From positions 372,001 through 436,000 of the forward strand of contig JBQDYD010000002.1 in the NCBI GenBank assembly GCA_051967755.1: a stretch of DNA of 64,000 nt. The letters are read 5' to 3'. This document shows, piece after piece, positions 1 to 8,833 of this stretch (its first letter is position 1; every line of letters starts with the position of its first letter). A program made the position numbers and the translations under genes. Source of the DNA: UBA1672 sp051967755 (GTDB lineage: Bacteria; Pseudomonadota; Alphaproteobacteria; Micavibrionales; Micavibrionaceae). Below the pieces are notes generated by a model. It worked only from the letters and a program-made list of their open reading frames with translations, ran no database searches and was not told the origin of the DNA.

Positions 1-1404
1 GATCAGTTTGAAAAGGTAACGCCGAATTCCTTTAAACAAGTCGCAAGTGAGCCTGTCTCAACCTTCTCATCTGATGTGGATACGGCAAGTTACGCTTTTG
101 TCAGAAAGAGCATTAATAACGGCCGCCTGCCTTCACCTGCGCAAGTGCGCGTTGAGGAAATGGTGAATTACTTTGATTATAGCTACGCCGTGCCTGATAG
201 CCGCGCAGAGCCGTTCAAGCCAACCGTCACAATCGTAGACAGCCCATGGCATGAGGGGCGTAAGCTGATGCATGTCGGGATTAAGGGCTATCAGGTAGAG
301 CCACAATCTCTGCGCTCTAACCTTGTATTCTTGCTCGATGTCTCAGGGTCTATGAACCAAGCAGATAAGCTTCCGCTTGTGAAATCATCGATGAATATGC
401 TCCTCGATAGCCTTCACCCGGATGACACGGTGTCGATCGTGACCTATGCAGGGCACACAGGCGTTGTGTTAGAGCCGACCAAAGTATCGCAGCGATCAAC
501 CATCATTAATGCGATGAATAATCTTCGCGCCGGTGGTGGCACGGCAGGTGCGGCGGGTATCCGCCTTGCCTATGACATGGCCGAGCAGAATTTCGATGAG
601 GGCGCAGTCAACCGCGTGCTGCTTGCGACTGATGGTGACTTTAATGTCGGCATCACCAACCGTGATGAGTTGAAATCCTATATTGAGAATAAGCGTGAGA
701 AGGGCATTTTCCTCTCTGTACTTGGCTTTGGTATGGGGAATTATAATGACCATCTGATGCAAACCCTGGCGCAAAACGGTAACGGTATCGCCGCCTATAT
801 CGATAGTTTGAAAGAAGCGCAGAAAGTGTTAGTGCAAGAGGCGCGATCATCACTGTTCCCGATTGCCAAGGATGTGAAGTTTCAGGTGGAGTTTAACCCC
901 GCCGCGGTCGCAGAATATCGCTTGATTGGCTATGAAACACGCAGCCTGAAGCGCGAAGATTTCAATAATGACAAAATCGATGCAGGCGATATTGGGGCAG
1001 GCCACAGTGTTACGGCGATTTATGAATTCGTTCCTGTCGGCAGTGACGCGGTGACGATGGATCCGCTGCGCTATGGCACCAAATCAGATCAGGCGAAACC
1101 TGTTGGTGATGCGAATGAATATGCATTCTTGAAGATGCGCTATAAATTACCGATGGAGAGCACAAGTAAGCTGATCACAGAGCCTGTTCGTAAGAACGCC
1201 GAATATAAACGTGACCTGAGCGATGTGCGCTTTGCGATTGCGGTGTCTGCCTTCGCGCAAAAGCTGCAGGGCGGGCATTATACAGGTGATTATAGCTTTG
1301 ATGAGATCATTGAACTTGCACAGGAAAACAAAGGTACTGATCCTTATGGATACCGCACAGAGTTCATTCAAATGGTGCGTTTGGCAAAGACTTTGTCCAG
1401 ATAA
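1..1404 (+). CDS. VWA domain protein with C-terminal DUF3520 (YfbK-like), 5'-truncated
   Basis: The frame is open from base 1, so the gene begins upstream of the window; the GTG at 76 is internal. The N-terminal stretch has the STFSSDVDTASY motif typical of the YfbK-type family (von Willebrand factor A domain with DUF3520). The VWA domain carries the MIDAS metal site DVSGS (codons 113-117 of the visible part) and a later TDGDFNVG segment. The C-terminal DUF3520 part ends in the family-typical EIIELAQENKGTDPYGYRTEF-like region. Members are usually lipoproteins or exported proteins of unknown function, but the signal peptide would lie outside the window. A strong terminator follows 27 nt after the stop. 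Confidence 0.9.
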   Translation, partial: DQFEKVTPNSFKQVASEPVSTFSSDVDTASYAFVRKSINNGRLPSPAQVRVEEMVNYFDYSYAVPDSRAEPFKPTVTIVDSPWHEGRKLMHVGIKGYQVEPQSLRSNLVFLLDVSGSMNQADKLPLVKSSMNMLLDSLHPDDTVSIVTYAGHTGVVLEPTKVSQRSTIINAMNNLRAGGGTAGAAGIRLAYDMAEQNFDEGAVNRVLLATDGDFNVGITNRDELKSYIENKREKGIFLSVLGFGMGNYNDHLMQTLAQNGNGIAAYIDSLKEAQKVLVQEARSSLFPIAKDVKFQVEFNPAAVAEYRLIGYETRSLKREDFNNDKIDAGDIGAGHSVTAIYEFVPVGSDAVTMDPLRYGTKSDQAKPVGDANEYAFLKMRYKLPMESTSKLITEPVRKNAEYKRDLSDVRFAIAVSAFAQKLQGGHYTGDYSFDEIIELAQENKGTDPYGYRTEFIQMVRLAKTLSR

Positions 1405-1430
1405 TTACCAATATCGACATAAAAATGAGG

Positions 1431-1460
1431 AAGAGGCCGTGTATTCGGCCTCTTTTTATT
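1431..1460. terminator. Rho-independent terminator after the VWA gene
   Basis: Perfect 9-bp stem AAGAGGCCG / CGGCCTCTT (1431-1439 with 1446-1454), 6-nt loop, then TTATT. It separates the VWA gene from typA, so typA has its own promoter in the roughly 60 bp that follow. Confidence 0.85.
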
Positions 1461-1520
1461 AGCTTTTTGTGTAAATATATATTACACAGTGCCTTGAATT
1501 TAATGGAGACACGGTACGTT

Positions 1521-3344
1521 ATGAGCCAGAATTTAAGAAATATCGCAATTATTGCACACGTTGACCACGGAAAAACCACGCTTATCGATTCGATCATGAA
1601 GCAAAGCGGGACATTTCGTGCCAACCAAAATGTTGATGAACGTGTTATGGATTCCAACGATCTTGAGAAAGAGCGCGGAATTACAATTTTGGCGAAGCCG
1701 ACATCTATCCAGTGGGGTGATACACGCATTAATATCATCGACACACCGGGTCACGCCGACTTTGGTGGTGAGGTGGAGCGCGTGCTTCATATGGCTGATG
1801 GTGTGATTTTGCTAACCGATGCGGCCGAAGGGCCAATGCCGCAAACAAAGTTTGTTTTGGGTAAAGCGTTGGCGCAGGGTTTACGCCCGATCGTGATTAT
1901 CAACAAGATTGACCGCCCGGACGGCAGACCGGAAGAGGTGGTTGATGAAGTGTTTGACCTGTTCGTGTCATTAGATGCGAATGATGAACAGCTCGACTTC
2001 CCGATTCTTTATGCATCAGGCCGTGATGGTTGGTGTACACGTGAATTGGATGATGAGCGTAAAGATTTAACGCCGCTTCTTGATTTGGTGCTTGAGCATG
2101 TGTCCGCACCATCCGTAGATTACGATAAACCGTTCGCGCTTCTTGCGACATTGCTGGACTCTGATCCTTTCCTTGGTCGTTGTTTGACAGGCCGCGTTGC
2201 TCAGGGTCGTGCAAAAATCAATGACACTGTTAAGTCAATTAATCTTGATGGTGAAGTTGTTGAAAACGGTCGTTTGACAAAACTATTGAAGTTCGAAGGC
2301 ACAGAGCGTGTGCCGGTACAAGAAGTGCAAGCAGGGGATATCATCTGTGTAGCCGGTTTGACAAAGACATCTGTTGCCGACACGATTGGCGCACCTGAAT
2401 TAACAGAGGCCGTACCATCAACACCGATTGATCCACCGACAATGTCTGTGACAATTTCTGTTAATGACTCTCCGTTCGCCGGTAAAGAAGGCTCGAAAGT
2501 TACATCGACAATGCTACGTGAGCGTTTGCTGGCAGAGGCAGAGGTTAATGTTGCCATTACGTATAAAGAGAGTGATGATAAAGACGCTTTTGAAATCGGT
2601 GGTCGTGGTGAATTGCAGCTTGGTGTTTTGATTGAAACAATGCGCCGCGAAGGTTTTGAGATGACTGTTTCGCGTCCGAAGGTTTTATTCCAAGAAGATG
2701 AAAATGGCCAGAAGCTGGAGCCGATCGAAGAGGTGTTCATTGATGTGGATGAGGAATATTCTTCTTCTGTGGTTGATCAAATGAACCGTCGTAAGGCCGA
2801 AATGACGGATATGCGTTCATCAGGCGTTGGTAAAACACGCATTACATTCCTTGCGCCGTCACGTGGTTTGATTGGTTACCAAAGTAAATTCATGACCGAT
2901 ACACGCGGTACAGGGATTATGAACCGTTTGTTCCATTCATATGCACCATATAAAGGTGATGTTGGGCAGCGTCGTAATGGGGCTTTGATCTCTATGGAGA
3001 CAGGCACAGCCGTTGCTTATGCGATTTTCAACCTACAAGATCGTGGTGTGATGTTTATCGGTCACCAAACACCGGTTTATGCAGGCATGATCGTGGGTGA
3101 GCATAATCGTGAAAATGATCTTGAGATCAATGTTTTGAAAGGTAAGAAGCTGACAAATATGCGTGCGTCAGGTTCTGATGAGGCCGTGACATTGGTTCCG
3201 CCGCGCAGAATGAGCCTTGAAGATATGATGAGTTACATCAATGATGATGAATTGATGGAAGTCACACCGGAAAGCTTACGTTTGCGTAAAAAGTTTTTAT
3301 GCCCGCATGAGCGTAAGAAAGCGTCGCGTGCCGCGTCAGCTTAG
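1521..3344 (+). CDS. typA: Ribosome-associated translational GTPase TypA/BipA
   Basis: A 607-aa protein, the usual length for TypA/BipA, an EF-G-like GTPase that acts in ribosome assembly and stress or cold adaptation. The G1 loop AHVDHGKTT is at residues 12-20, G3 DTPGH at 74-78 and G4 NKID at 128-131; EF-G domain III/V-like regions and the BipA C-terminal domain follow. The start is set at ATG 1521 (protein begins MSQNLRNIAIIAHVDHGKTT) because the in-frame extension back to 1425 would run through the preceding terminator. A GGAG lies about 12 nt upstream. Monocistronic. Confidence 0.97.
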   Translation: MSQNLRNIAIIAHVDHGKTTLIDSIMKQSGTFRANQNVDERVMDSNDLEKERGITILAKPTSIQWGDTRINIIDTPGHADFGGEVERVLHMADGVILLTDAAEGPMPQTKFVLGKALAQGLRPIVIINKIDRPDGRPEEVVDEVFDLFVSLDANDEQLDFPILYASGRDGWCTRELDDERKDLTPLLDLVLEHVSAPSVDYDKPFALLATLLDSDPFLGRCLTGRVAQGRAKINDTVKSINLDGEVVENGRLTKLLKFEGTERVPVQEVQAGDIICVAGLTKTSVADTIGAPELTEAVPSTPIDPPTMSVTISVNDSPFAGKEGSKVTSTMLRERLLAEAEVNVAITYKESDDKDAFEIGGRGELQLGVLIETMRREGFEMTVSRPKVLFQEDENGQKLEPIEEVFIDVDEEYSSSVVDQMNRRKAEMTDMRSSGVGKTRITFLAPSRGLIGYQSKFMTDTRGTGIMNRLFHSYAPYKGDVGQRRNGALISMETGTAVAYAIFNLQDRGVMFIGHQTPVYAGMIVGEHNRENDLEINVLKGKKLTNMRASGSDEAVTLVPPRRMSLEDMMSYINDDELMEVTPESLRLRKKFLCPHERKKASRAASA

Positions 3345-3433
3345 ATCCTGTTAGTCTTTTATGCGTTTTTCCTTGTGGTGCATGCAATAAGCTGTAAAAC
3401 TCCGTTTTTACACTACTTAGGAAAAATGCATAA

Positions 3434-4528
3434 ATGTTCAACGAAGCCGAAGGGCAAACCCAAAAAACTCCAGTATCAACTATCGGCCTTTCGGATGATG
3501 TAAAAGAAACTAAGGATAAGATTAAAAACCTTGTCCAGCATTGCGCCCGTTATCAGGGGGCAGATAATCGCAAGGCGCTGTTTCAGATTGTAAATACACT
3601 TATCCCGTTTTTTGCAATTTGCGCCGTAATGATTGCATCCTTTCAATCCGCATATTGGCTGACCGCGATTTTAACAATTCCCGCATCTCTTTTCTTGGTG
3701 CGGATTTTTATTATCCAGCATGATTGCGGTCATAATTCATTTTTTACATCACGTAAGTGGAATAACCGCGTCGGTAAATTATTAAGCGTCTTGACGTGGA
3801 CGCCCTATGATTTCTGGCGCAGAACGCATAATTTGCATCATGCCAGTTCAGGTAATCTGGATAATCGTGGGTTTGGTGCGATTGAAACGATAACGATTAA
3901 GGAATATCAGGCTCTGCCTGAAAATCTGCAATTTTGGTATCGTTTATACCGTAATCCGTATGTGATGCTTTTGCTTGGAACGCCGTTTTTTATCATGATC
4001 GGACAACGTATTCCGAGTGCAAAGCCGTTTCCGTTTTGTGAAGTCAAGACCTCTGTAACCTATAAAAGTATTTGGAAAAGCGTTTTCGGCCTCAATGCGG
4101 CTTTGCTTGTGTTTTATGGCGGCTTAGGGGCTATGTTTGGATTTGCGCCTGTGTTATTGGCGTATTTGCCTGTTGTGGTTGGTACCGCTTGGGTTGGTGG
4201 CTGGCTCTTCTTTATTCAGCATCAATTCGAAGATGCGCATTGGGAATATAGTGAGCAATGGGATTATCATGAGGCCTCAGTTCTTGGCAGTTCTTATTAT
4301 GACCTAAACCCTGTATTGCAATGGCTGACAGGGAATATCGGCTTGCACCATATTCATCACCTCAATGCGAAAATTCCGAATTACAAGCTTCAGGCCTGTA
4401 TGGATGATAGTGAGATGTTGCAAATATTAAATCGCATTACTTTGTTTGAGAGTTTTAAATACGCGCATTTGGCACTATGGGATGAGGATCAGAAAAAGAT
4501 GATCCGTTTCTCTCAGCTTCCTGCCTAG
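3434..4528 (+). CDS. Membrane fatty acid desaturase
   Basis: A 364-aa integral-membrane di-iron desaturase. The three histidine boxes are HDCGH (96-100), HNLHH (132-136) and HHIHH (305-309), separated by hydrophobic segments at about 55-95 and 210-250. This pattern is that of acyl-lipid desaturases, which insert a cis double bond into membrane lipid acyl chains, tuning fluidity. Regioselectivity cannot be read from the sequence. It stands alone and converges with the following membrane-protein gene; an AGGA lies 11 nt before the ATG. Confidence 0.9.
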   Translation: MFNEAEGQTQKTPVSTIGLSDDVKETKDKIKNLVQHCARYQGADNRKALFQIVNTLIPFFAICAVMIASFQSAYWLTAILTIPASLFLVRIFIIQHDCGHNSFFTSRKWNNRVGKLLSVLTWTPYDFWRRTHNLHHASSGNLDNRGFGAIETITIKEYQALPENLQFWYRLYRNPYVMLLLGTPFFIMIGQRIPSAKPFPFCEVKTSVTYKSIWKSVFGLNAALLVFYGGLGAMFGFAPVLLAYLPVVVGTAWVGGWLFFIQHQFEDAHWEYSEQWDYHEASVLGSSYYDLNPVLQWLTGNIGLHHIHHLNAKIPNYKLQACMDDSEMLQILNRITLFESFKYAHLALWDEDQKKMIRFSQLPA

Positions 4529-4560
4529 AGCAATGCACTAATCATCTACATTCATAAGCA

Positions 4561-4600
4561 AGCGGCGATGGCTTAATCAGCTTTCGCCGCTGCTTTTTTG
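4561..4600 (+). terminator. Putative terminator of the desaturase gene
   Basis: Eight-bp inverted repeat AGCGGCGA / TCGCCGCT (4561-4568 with 4584-4591), 15-nt loop, followed by GCTTTTTT. It overlaps the 3' end of the convergent gene, whose Lys/Ala-rich tail could produce such a repeat by chance, so confidence is moderate. Confidence 0.45.
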
Positions 4601-5403
4601 GCTTTCTTTTCTGCCTTTTCCGCCTCACGCTTGGCGATACGCGCATCCCACTCTTGCTGGATGGCATCTTTGTATCGCTTTGGCCAGAGGGGGAAGCGTT
4701 TGATGAACATCACTTCACGCACAGGCGTCTTTACCACCAAGATCAGGATGCCGATTGAAAGCAAGCACCAAATCGCGGCAACTTCGTTCGGATTGCTGGT
4801 AAGAAGCATAGAAAGCTGTGGCCCCACCAAGAAGTGATACAGCGTAAAGCGCCATGATCCGTATATCGCAGGCAACAAGATGCCGACAAAGAAGTAGCTT
4901 GGGTACAGGCTGAAGAAGCTTGCCCATGAATCCACAGTGATAAAGTTAAGCATACCGTTCGTCGGTACGTTCCATGCGATGTGCCAGTCACCGGAGACTG
5001 AGCACAAACTCTCGGCGCACATATTCCGGCCAAGCTGACAACTTCCGGCCCATTCAAACGGATAGAGCTGGAGGAGCATAATAATAACGGAAACAAAACA
5101 GAGGAAATAAACCGGCCATTCTATTTTCTTTCGGATGACATTCGGTATGAAATACATCGAAATCATATTAATAAAGAAGGGCTGGAAGGCGATATGGAGA
5201 TACCCAAAGAGGGTTGCTATCTGGTTGGACGGCAATTGGCACTGATCAATCACCGGGTATGTGAATGCCTGCAACATTTCCATTGCAGAGAAGTAAGCAA
5301 GTGCCAAATACAGGCGTGGATCTTCTTTTTTGTATGCTGCGTACAAGGTTGTTGCGATACCAACTGTCGCAAGAGCCGCCGATGCTTCACCACTCCAACA
5401 CAT
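4573..5403 (-). CDS. Polytopic membrane protein, DUF5765-like
   Basis: A 276-aa protein beginning MCWSGEASAALATVG, with about seven hydrophobic segments and a charged Lys/Ala-rich cytoplasmic tail (last 30 residues). The MCWS start and overall layout recall the DUF5765 family; that assignment is from memory. No catalytic motif is visible; paired cysteines between residues 130 and 145 may face the periplasm. The gene is divergent from the RiPP operon and shares a 182-bp intergenic region with it, so co-regulation is possible but no mirror-image ECF promoter was found on this side. Confidence 0.7.
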   Translation of the reverse strand: MCWSGEASAALATVGIATTLYAAYKKEDPRLYLALAYFSAMEMLQAFTYPVIDQCQLPSNQIATLFGYLHIAFQPFFINMISMYFIPNVIRKKIEWPVYFLCFVSVIIMLLQLYPFEWAGSCQLGRNMCAESLCSVSGDWHIAWNVPTNGMLNFITVDSWASFFSLYPSYFFVGILLPAIYGSWRFTLYHFLVGPQLSMLLTSNPNEVAAIWCLLSIGILILVVKTPVREVMFIKRFPLWPKRYKDAIQQEWDARIAKREAEKAEKKAKKAAAKAD

Positions 5404-5524
5404 AAAACTATTCCTATTTCCAGATTTTTAGACGAATGGAAAATAAAGGAAAGGTCTTTAGAAGTAAAGTTGTCTTAGGCTTTTTTATTATTTTAAAAAA
5501 TGCATGTTTTTAGAAACTAATCTT

Positions 5525-5549
5525 GTAACGTTTCGTTGGTGGTATCGAA
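5525..5549 (+). promoter_or_regulatory. Putative ECF (SigF-like) promoter of the bufferin-like operon
   Basis: GTAACG (5525-5530), 15-nt spacer, CGAA (5546-5549), about 37 bp before the precursor ATG. As I recall it, the Caulobacter crescentus SigF consensus is GTAACC-N15/16-CGAA, and SigF controls DUF692/DUF2063 metal-response operons there. The match is one base off in the -35 element. No sigma-factor or anti-sigma gene lies in the window. Confidence 0.55.
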
Positions 5550-5585
5550 TGACTTTACAACTTAACACTTAAGAGGAACTATTTT

Positions 5586-5912
5586 ATGAACAATTCTGTA
5601 GAAAAGAAAATCAATAAAAAACTCGCAACAGCGGCTTTGACGGGGATCTTGGCTGTTGGTGCATTTTCTGCATCTCCTGCGTTTGCAGGTAACCATGCGA
5701 ACGGCTGTAGTGCTGCGGGCTGTGGTAAAAAGTCGGAAAAGTCGAGCTGTAAAGGCAAGACCGGCTGTAAGAGTAGCTGCAAGGCGAAAAGCGGCTGTAA
5801 AGACAAGCATAGCTGCAAGTCTAAGAATAGCTGCAAGGATAAGCATAGCTGTAAAGACAAGAGTAGCTGTAAAGGTAAAGACCATAGCGACAACAGCAGC
5901 TATAACGACTAA
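5586..5912 (+). CDS. Cys/Lys hexapeptide-repeat exported peptide, candidate bufferin-like RiPP precursor (BufA-like)
   Basis: A 108-aa protein with a clear signal peptide (basic N-terminus, hydrophobic core 13-30, cleavage near AFA at 34). The mature part has ten cysteines at 41, 46, 55, 61, 65, 71, 77, 83, 89 and 95; from 71 to 95 they are spaced exactly six residues, giving the repeat C-K-x-K-x-[SG]. It lies 11 nt before a DUF692-DUF2063 gene. Exported Cys-rich precursors encoded beside MNIO enzymes (bufferins, copper-binding RiPPs) are the established parallel; here the Cys-rich part is a Lys/Ser repeat rather than the EGKCG repeat I associate with some bufferins. A strong Shine-Dalgarno AGAGGA precedes the ATG. 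That the cysteines are modified is inferred from context. Confidence 0.8.
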   Translation: MNNSVEKKINKKLATAALTGILAVGAFSASPAFAGNHANGCSAAGCGKKSEKSSCKGKTGCKSSCKAKSGCKDKHSCKSKNSCKDKHSCKDKSSCKGKDHSDNSSYND

Positions 5913-5923
5913 GTGCGATAATC

Positions 5924-7573
5924 ATGGAAAAGAAAAAATTTCCATATTTGGGTTTTGGGTTGGGCTTTCGTCCAACCCACTTCTCTGACATCATCGAGCA
6001 TAAGCCTGATGTCGATTGGTTTGAGGTGATTTCCGAAAATTACATGGATACAGGCGGGCCGCAGCGCCGCATTCTGGATCAGCTAAAGGAAAGATACCCG
6101 CTTGTTATGCACGGCGTGTCATTATCGATAGGCACCGTCGATCCGATTAATTCGGAATATTTAGATAAATTAAAAAAATTAGCCGATGATGTGAAACCGA
6201 AATGGATTTCAGATCATCTTTGTTGGACAGGCATCGCACATAAAAATACGCATGATTTGCTGCCTGTGCCATATACCGAGGAAGCGCTGAAACACATTAT
6301 AGAGCGCATAAAACAGGTGCAGGATTATCTGGGCCGTCAGATTGTTTTGGAAAACCCCTCAACCTATTTGGAATTCACCGCCTCCAGCATGAGCGAGTGG
6401 GAGTTTATCGCTCGCATGGTTGATGGCTCGGGCTGTGGCTTGTTATTGGATGTAAATAACATCTATGTTAGCTGTTATAACCACCGATGGGATCCGAAAA
6501 CCTATATAGATGCGATGCCGCTGGACTCTGTTGCGCAAATTCATCTGGCGGGGCACTCCAATATGGGCACACATATCATTGATACGCATGACGATCATGT
6601 CGTGGATGAGGTCTGGACGCTTTATTCCTATGTGATTAATAAGGCAGGGCCGATCAGCACGATGATTGAATGGGATGACAAAATCCCTGAATTCCCTGTG
6701 GTGATGGAGGAACTCAATAAAGCGCGCCATTGGGCACAAAGCCAAGATGGCCCCGTTGAGTTTCCGCGTTTCCAATCATTCCGTGATAATATCCGCCCCT
6801 CTGAAAAGCTCACCCCTTATGAGGATGAACTGGGCATGATGCAAGATGCGATATTAAAGGGCGATGGCAATGAAATGGACCCTGACCTTCGGATCATCCC
6901 AAAGCCTGACTTTTCGCCTGCCGACCAAATCCAAAGCTATATCGATGGGTATCGGTATCGCCTGTATGATGTGGTGCATGAGGATTTCCCCGCCCTGATT
7001 GCGGCCATGGGGGAGGACGCATTCGAAGAAATGCTGGATGCCTATATTGAGGCCACCCCGTCAGAGCATTTCAATGTCGCGCGATATGTGGAGCAATTCC
7101 CCGAATATGTCAGGGAAGGGCAAGACCCGTTCTTTTATGAATTATCGGTTCTGGAAACTGTCTTAACGCGCATTCATGATGCGGAGGAAACGGACGTGTT
7201 AGGGCAGGATGATTTGGGCGGCGTTACGCCTGAAACCTTTATGGATTTGAAATTAAACCCACGCAGCGCGTTAAAGCTCCTCGCGTTTTCCTATCCCGTG
7301 AATGCTTATTATGATGCGCATTTGAACGGCGAAAATCCTGATATTCCTGAAAAATCACCATCCTTTTTGGTGGTGTACAGGCATGAGGATCAAATCTGGC
7401 GCCTTGATCTGGAGGAACGCGAATATATGGTTCTGTCCTCGCTCTTTAACGGGCTTCCTGTCGGCGAAGCGCTCAGCGCCGCAGTGCCTGAGGAAGATGA
7501 GGACGCCATGGCCAATGTCGGTGTGTGGTTCTCTAAATGGATGAGCAACGGATTACTCGCGAAAGCTGCATAA
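5924..7573 (+). CDS. Fused MNIO (DUF692) oxidase and DUF2063 protein (BufB-BufC fusion)
   Basis: A 549-aa protein. Residues about 6-280 are a DUF692/MNIO TIM-barrel with the family motifs in order: MHGVSLSIG, SDHLCW, LENPS, LLDVNNIYVS, HLAGH, DTHDDHV and IEWDDKIP. These include the His, Asp and Glu residues that bind the multinuclear iron centre. Residues about 300-400 match the DUF2063 N-terminal domain (YRYRLYDVVHEDFPALI), the BufC partner that presents precursor to MNIO enzymes; a less conserved domain fills 400-549. MNIO and DUF2063 are usually separate adjacent genes, so the one-chain arrangement is notable. The predicted role is modification of precursor cysteines, in the cytoplasm, before export. 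No DoxX-like BufD gene is nearby. Confidence 0.88.
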   Translation: MEKKKFPYLGFGLGFRPTHFSDIIEHKPDVDWFEVISENYMDTGGPQRRILDQLKERYPLVMHGVSLSIGTVDPINSEYLDKLKKLADDVKPKWISDHLCWTGIAHKNTHDLLPVPYTEEALKHIIERIKQVQDYLGRQIVLENPSTYLEFTASSMSEWEFIARMVDGSGCGLLLDVNNIYVSCYNHRWDPKTYIDAMPLDSVAQIHLAGHSNMGTHIIDTHDDHVVDEVWTLYSYVINKAGPISTMIEWDDKIPEFPVVMEELNKARHWAQSQDGPVEFPRFQSFRDNIRPSEKLTPYEDELGMMQDAILKGDGNEMDPDLRIIPKPDFSPADQIQSYIDGYRYRLYDVVHEDFPALIAAMGEDAFEEMLDAYIEATPSEHFNVARYVEQFPEYVREGQDPFFYELSVLETVLTRIHDAEETDVLGQDDLGGVTPETFMDLKLNPRSALKLLAFSYPVNAYYDAHLNGENPDIPEKSPSFLVVYRHEDQIWRLDLEEREYMVLSSLFNGLPVGEALSAAVPEEDEDAMANVGVWFSKWMSNGLLAKAA

Positions 7574-7580
7574 ATTTTTT

Positions 7581-8213
7581 TTAATTTATTTTCATTTTCA
7601 GGAAGCTCTCTTCTAATGTGTTTGCTTTTTCTTGTTCACCGCTGATAACAAAGAGCAATATTTGATTATTGATTTCTGCAACATAGTAATATATCGGCAT
7701 TTGGAATATGGCTTCTCCACCACTTAAAATACTCAAGATTCCTTTTGAAACTAAAAAGTTGTGTTGAGAAATTTTAATCGGCGTTAGCTTTTCAGAAAAA
7801 GAAAGCGACATCGATTCAGTTTCTTTTTCTTCAGATGTAATCAACGTGGTTGCAAATTCTTTAACATAGTTTTCTTTTGTTGGGTCATTTGGATATGCTG
7901 AAGCAGCTATACTGGCATCAGCTCCATTCTCAGTTGGACCAGTGTAATAACCAATAGTAAAAATAGTTTGATTTAGTTGTTGTTCTATATCTTGAGAATC
8001 TGCATCAAAGACTTTTTTAAAAGCGTCTTGTTCCTCCTCACTCATGGGCTTTAATTTGTTACCTTCAACGACTTGAGTTCCATCAGGGATGGGAATGGTG
8101 ACTTTTAATTTATCATTGTAATATTCAGATGCGTGGCAGTGGCTAGCCATAGTGAATGATACTAAAAAGAGACATAAGGAGAAGGTAATAAGGGTTCTGT
8201 ATGAGGGGTGCAT
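7581..8213 (-). CDS. Hypothetical exported protein
   Basis: A 210-aa protein with a signal peptide (residues 1-28, cleavage near CHASE). The mature region has no motif I recognise; it is mixed alpha/beta in appearance, with one lone Cys near the cleavage site and low-charge beta-like segments near the end. The gene is visibly more AT-rich than its neighbours, which could indicate transfer or weak selection. It converges with the MNIO gene (7-nt gap). No function assigned. Confidence 0.7.
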   Translation of the reverse strand: MHPSYRTLITFSLCLFLVSFTMASHCHASEYYNDKLKVTIPIPDGTQVVEGNKLKPMSEEEQDAFKKVFDADSQDIEQQLNQTIFTIGYYTGPTENGADASIAASAYPNDPTKENYVKEFATTLITSEEKETESMSLSFSEKLTPIKISQHNFLVSKGILSILSGGEAIFQMPIYYYVAEINNQILLFVISGEQEKANTLEESFLKMKIN

Positions 8214-8404
8214 TATTTCTCTTTCTTGTTTTGTCTAAAACAAATTAAACATAAGGCTAGTTAATGATGTATCTTTTGACTTAAGTGATATCAACACTAC
8301 CCCTCAACCGCCACCCATGTCCAGTGGTGCGCGTAGCAGGGAAGTTGCGCTTTGGCGCGATTCAGTGCTATTTTCCATTTGAATAAAATTGAATGGGGCT
8401 ATCT

Positions 8405-8833
8405 ATGGATATTAAGAATATTCCGGTCATCGGGAAAATCTTTGAAATGGCGCATAATCATCTGGAGGCCAATCACAACCGCAAGATTATCGAGGCCAGC
8501 AATGAACAAGCGATGGAGCATTTCGTCTGGACCGAAGAAGACCTGCAAACCGCGCAGGATGTTCTGTCAGAGGCCTATGCAATTCAGGCGCGTGACCAAA
8601 TTGAAATCGGTGATACCCCCATGATGGGGCAGCGCCTGACCGGGCCGGAGCTATCAAACATCCTTCAGGATAATGAAAACCTCGTCGGTAAGCTCTATGC
8701 GCGTGATATGCAGGTGAAAGATATGCTGGCTTATAACAGTCTGCAACCCAATCAGGTGCGCGCAATGTTGCAATCAACCCTGCCTGAATATGATCTTCCC
8801 GAACAAGATGGCAATGATCTGGCAAATGGCTAG
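8405..8833 (+). CDS. Hypothetical cytoplasmic protein
   Basis: A 142-aa acidic protein with no signal peptide or membrane segment, probably helical. ATG 8405 is preferred over the in-frame ATG 8393 because GGGG lies 5-9 nt before 8405 and nothing resembling a ribosome site precedes 8393. Its stop overlaps the convergent uup stop by 4 nt. Family not recognised. Codon use resembles the neighbours, and the frame is well kept, so it is probably real. Confidence 0.65.
   Translation: MDIKNIPVIGKIFEMAHNHLEANHNRKIIEASNEQAMEHFVWTEEDLQTAQDVLSEAYAIQARDQIEIGDTPMMGQRLTGPELSNILQDNENLVGKLYARDMQVKDMLAYNSLQPNQVRAMLQSTLPEYDLPEQDGNDLANG

Noticed and set aside
1425..1520. N-terminal extension of TypA
   Set aside because: Would start inside a terminator hairpin; family start is at ATG 1521.
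5586..5912. Metallothionein interpretation of the Cys-rich peptide
   Set aside because: It has a signal peptide, evenly spaced cysteines without Cys-x-Cys pairs, and a neighbouring MNIO gene, so a RiPP precursor fits better.
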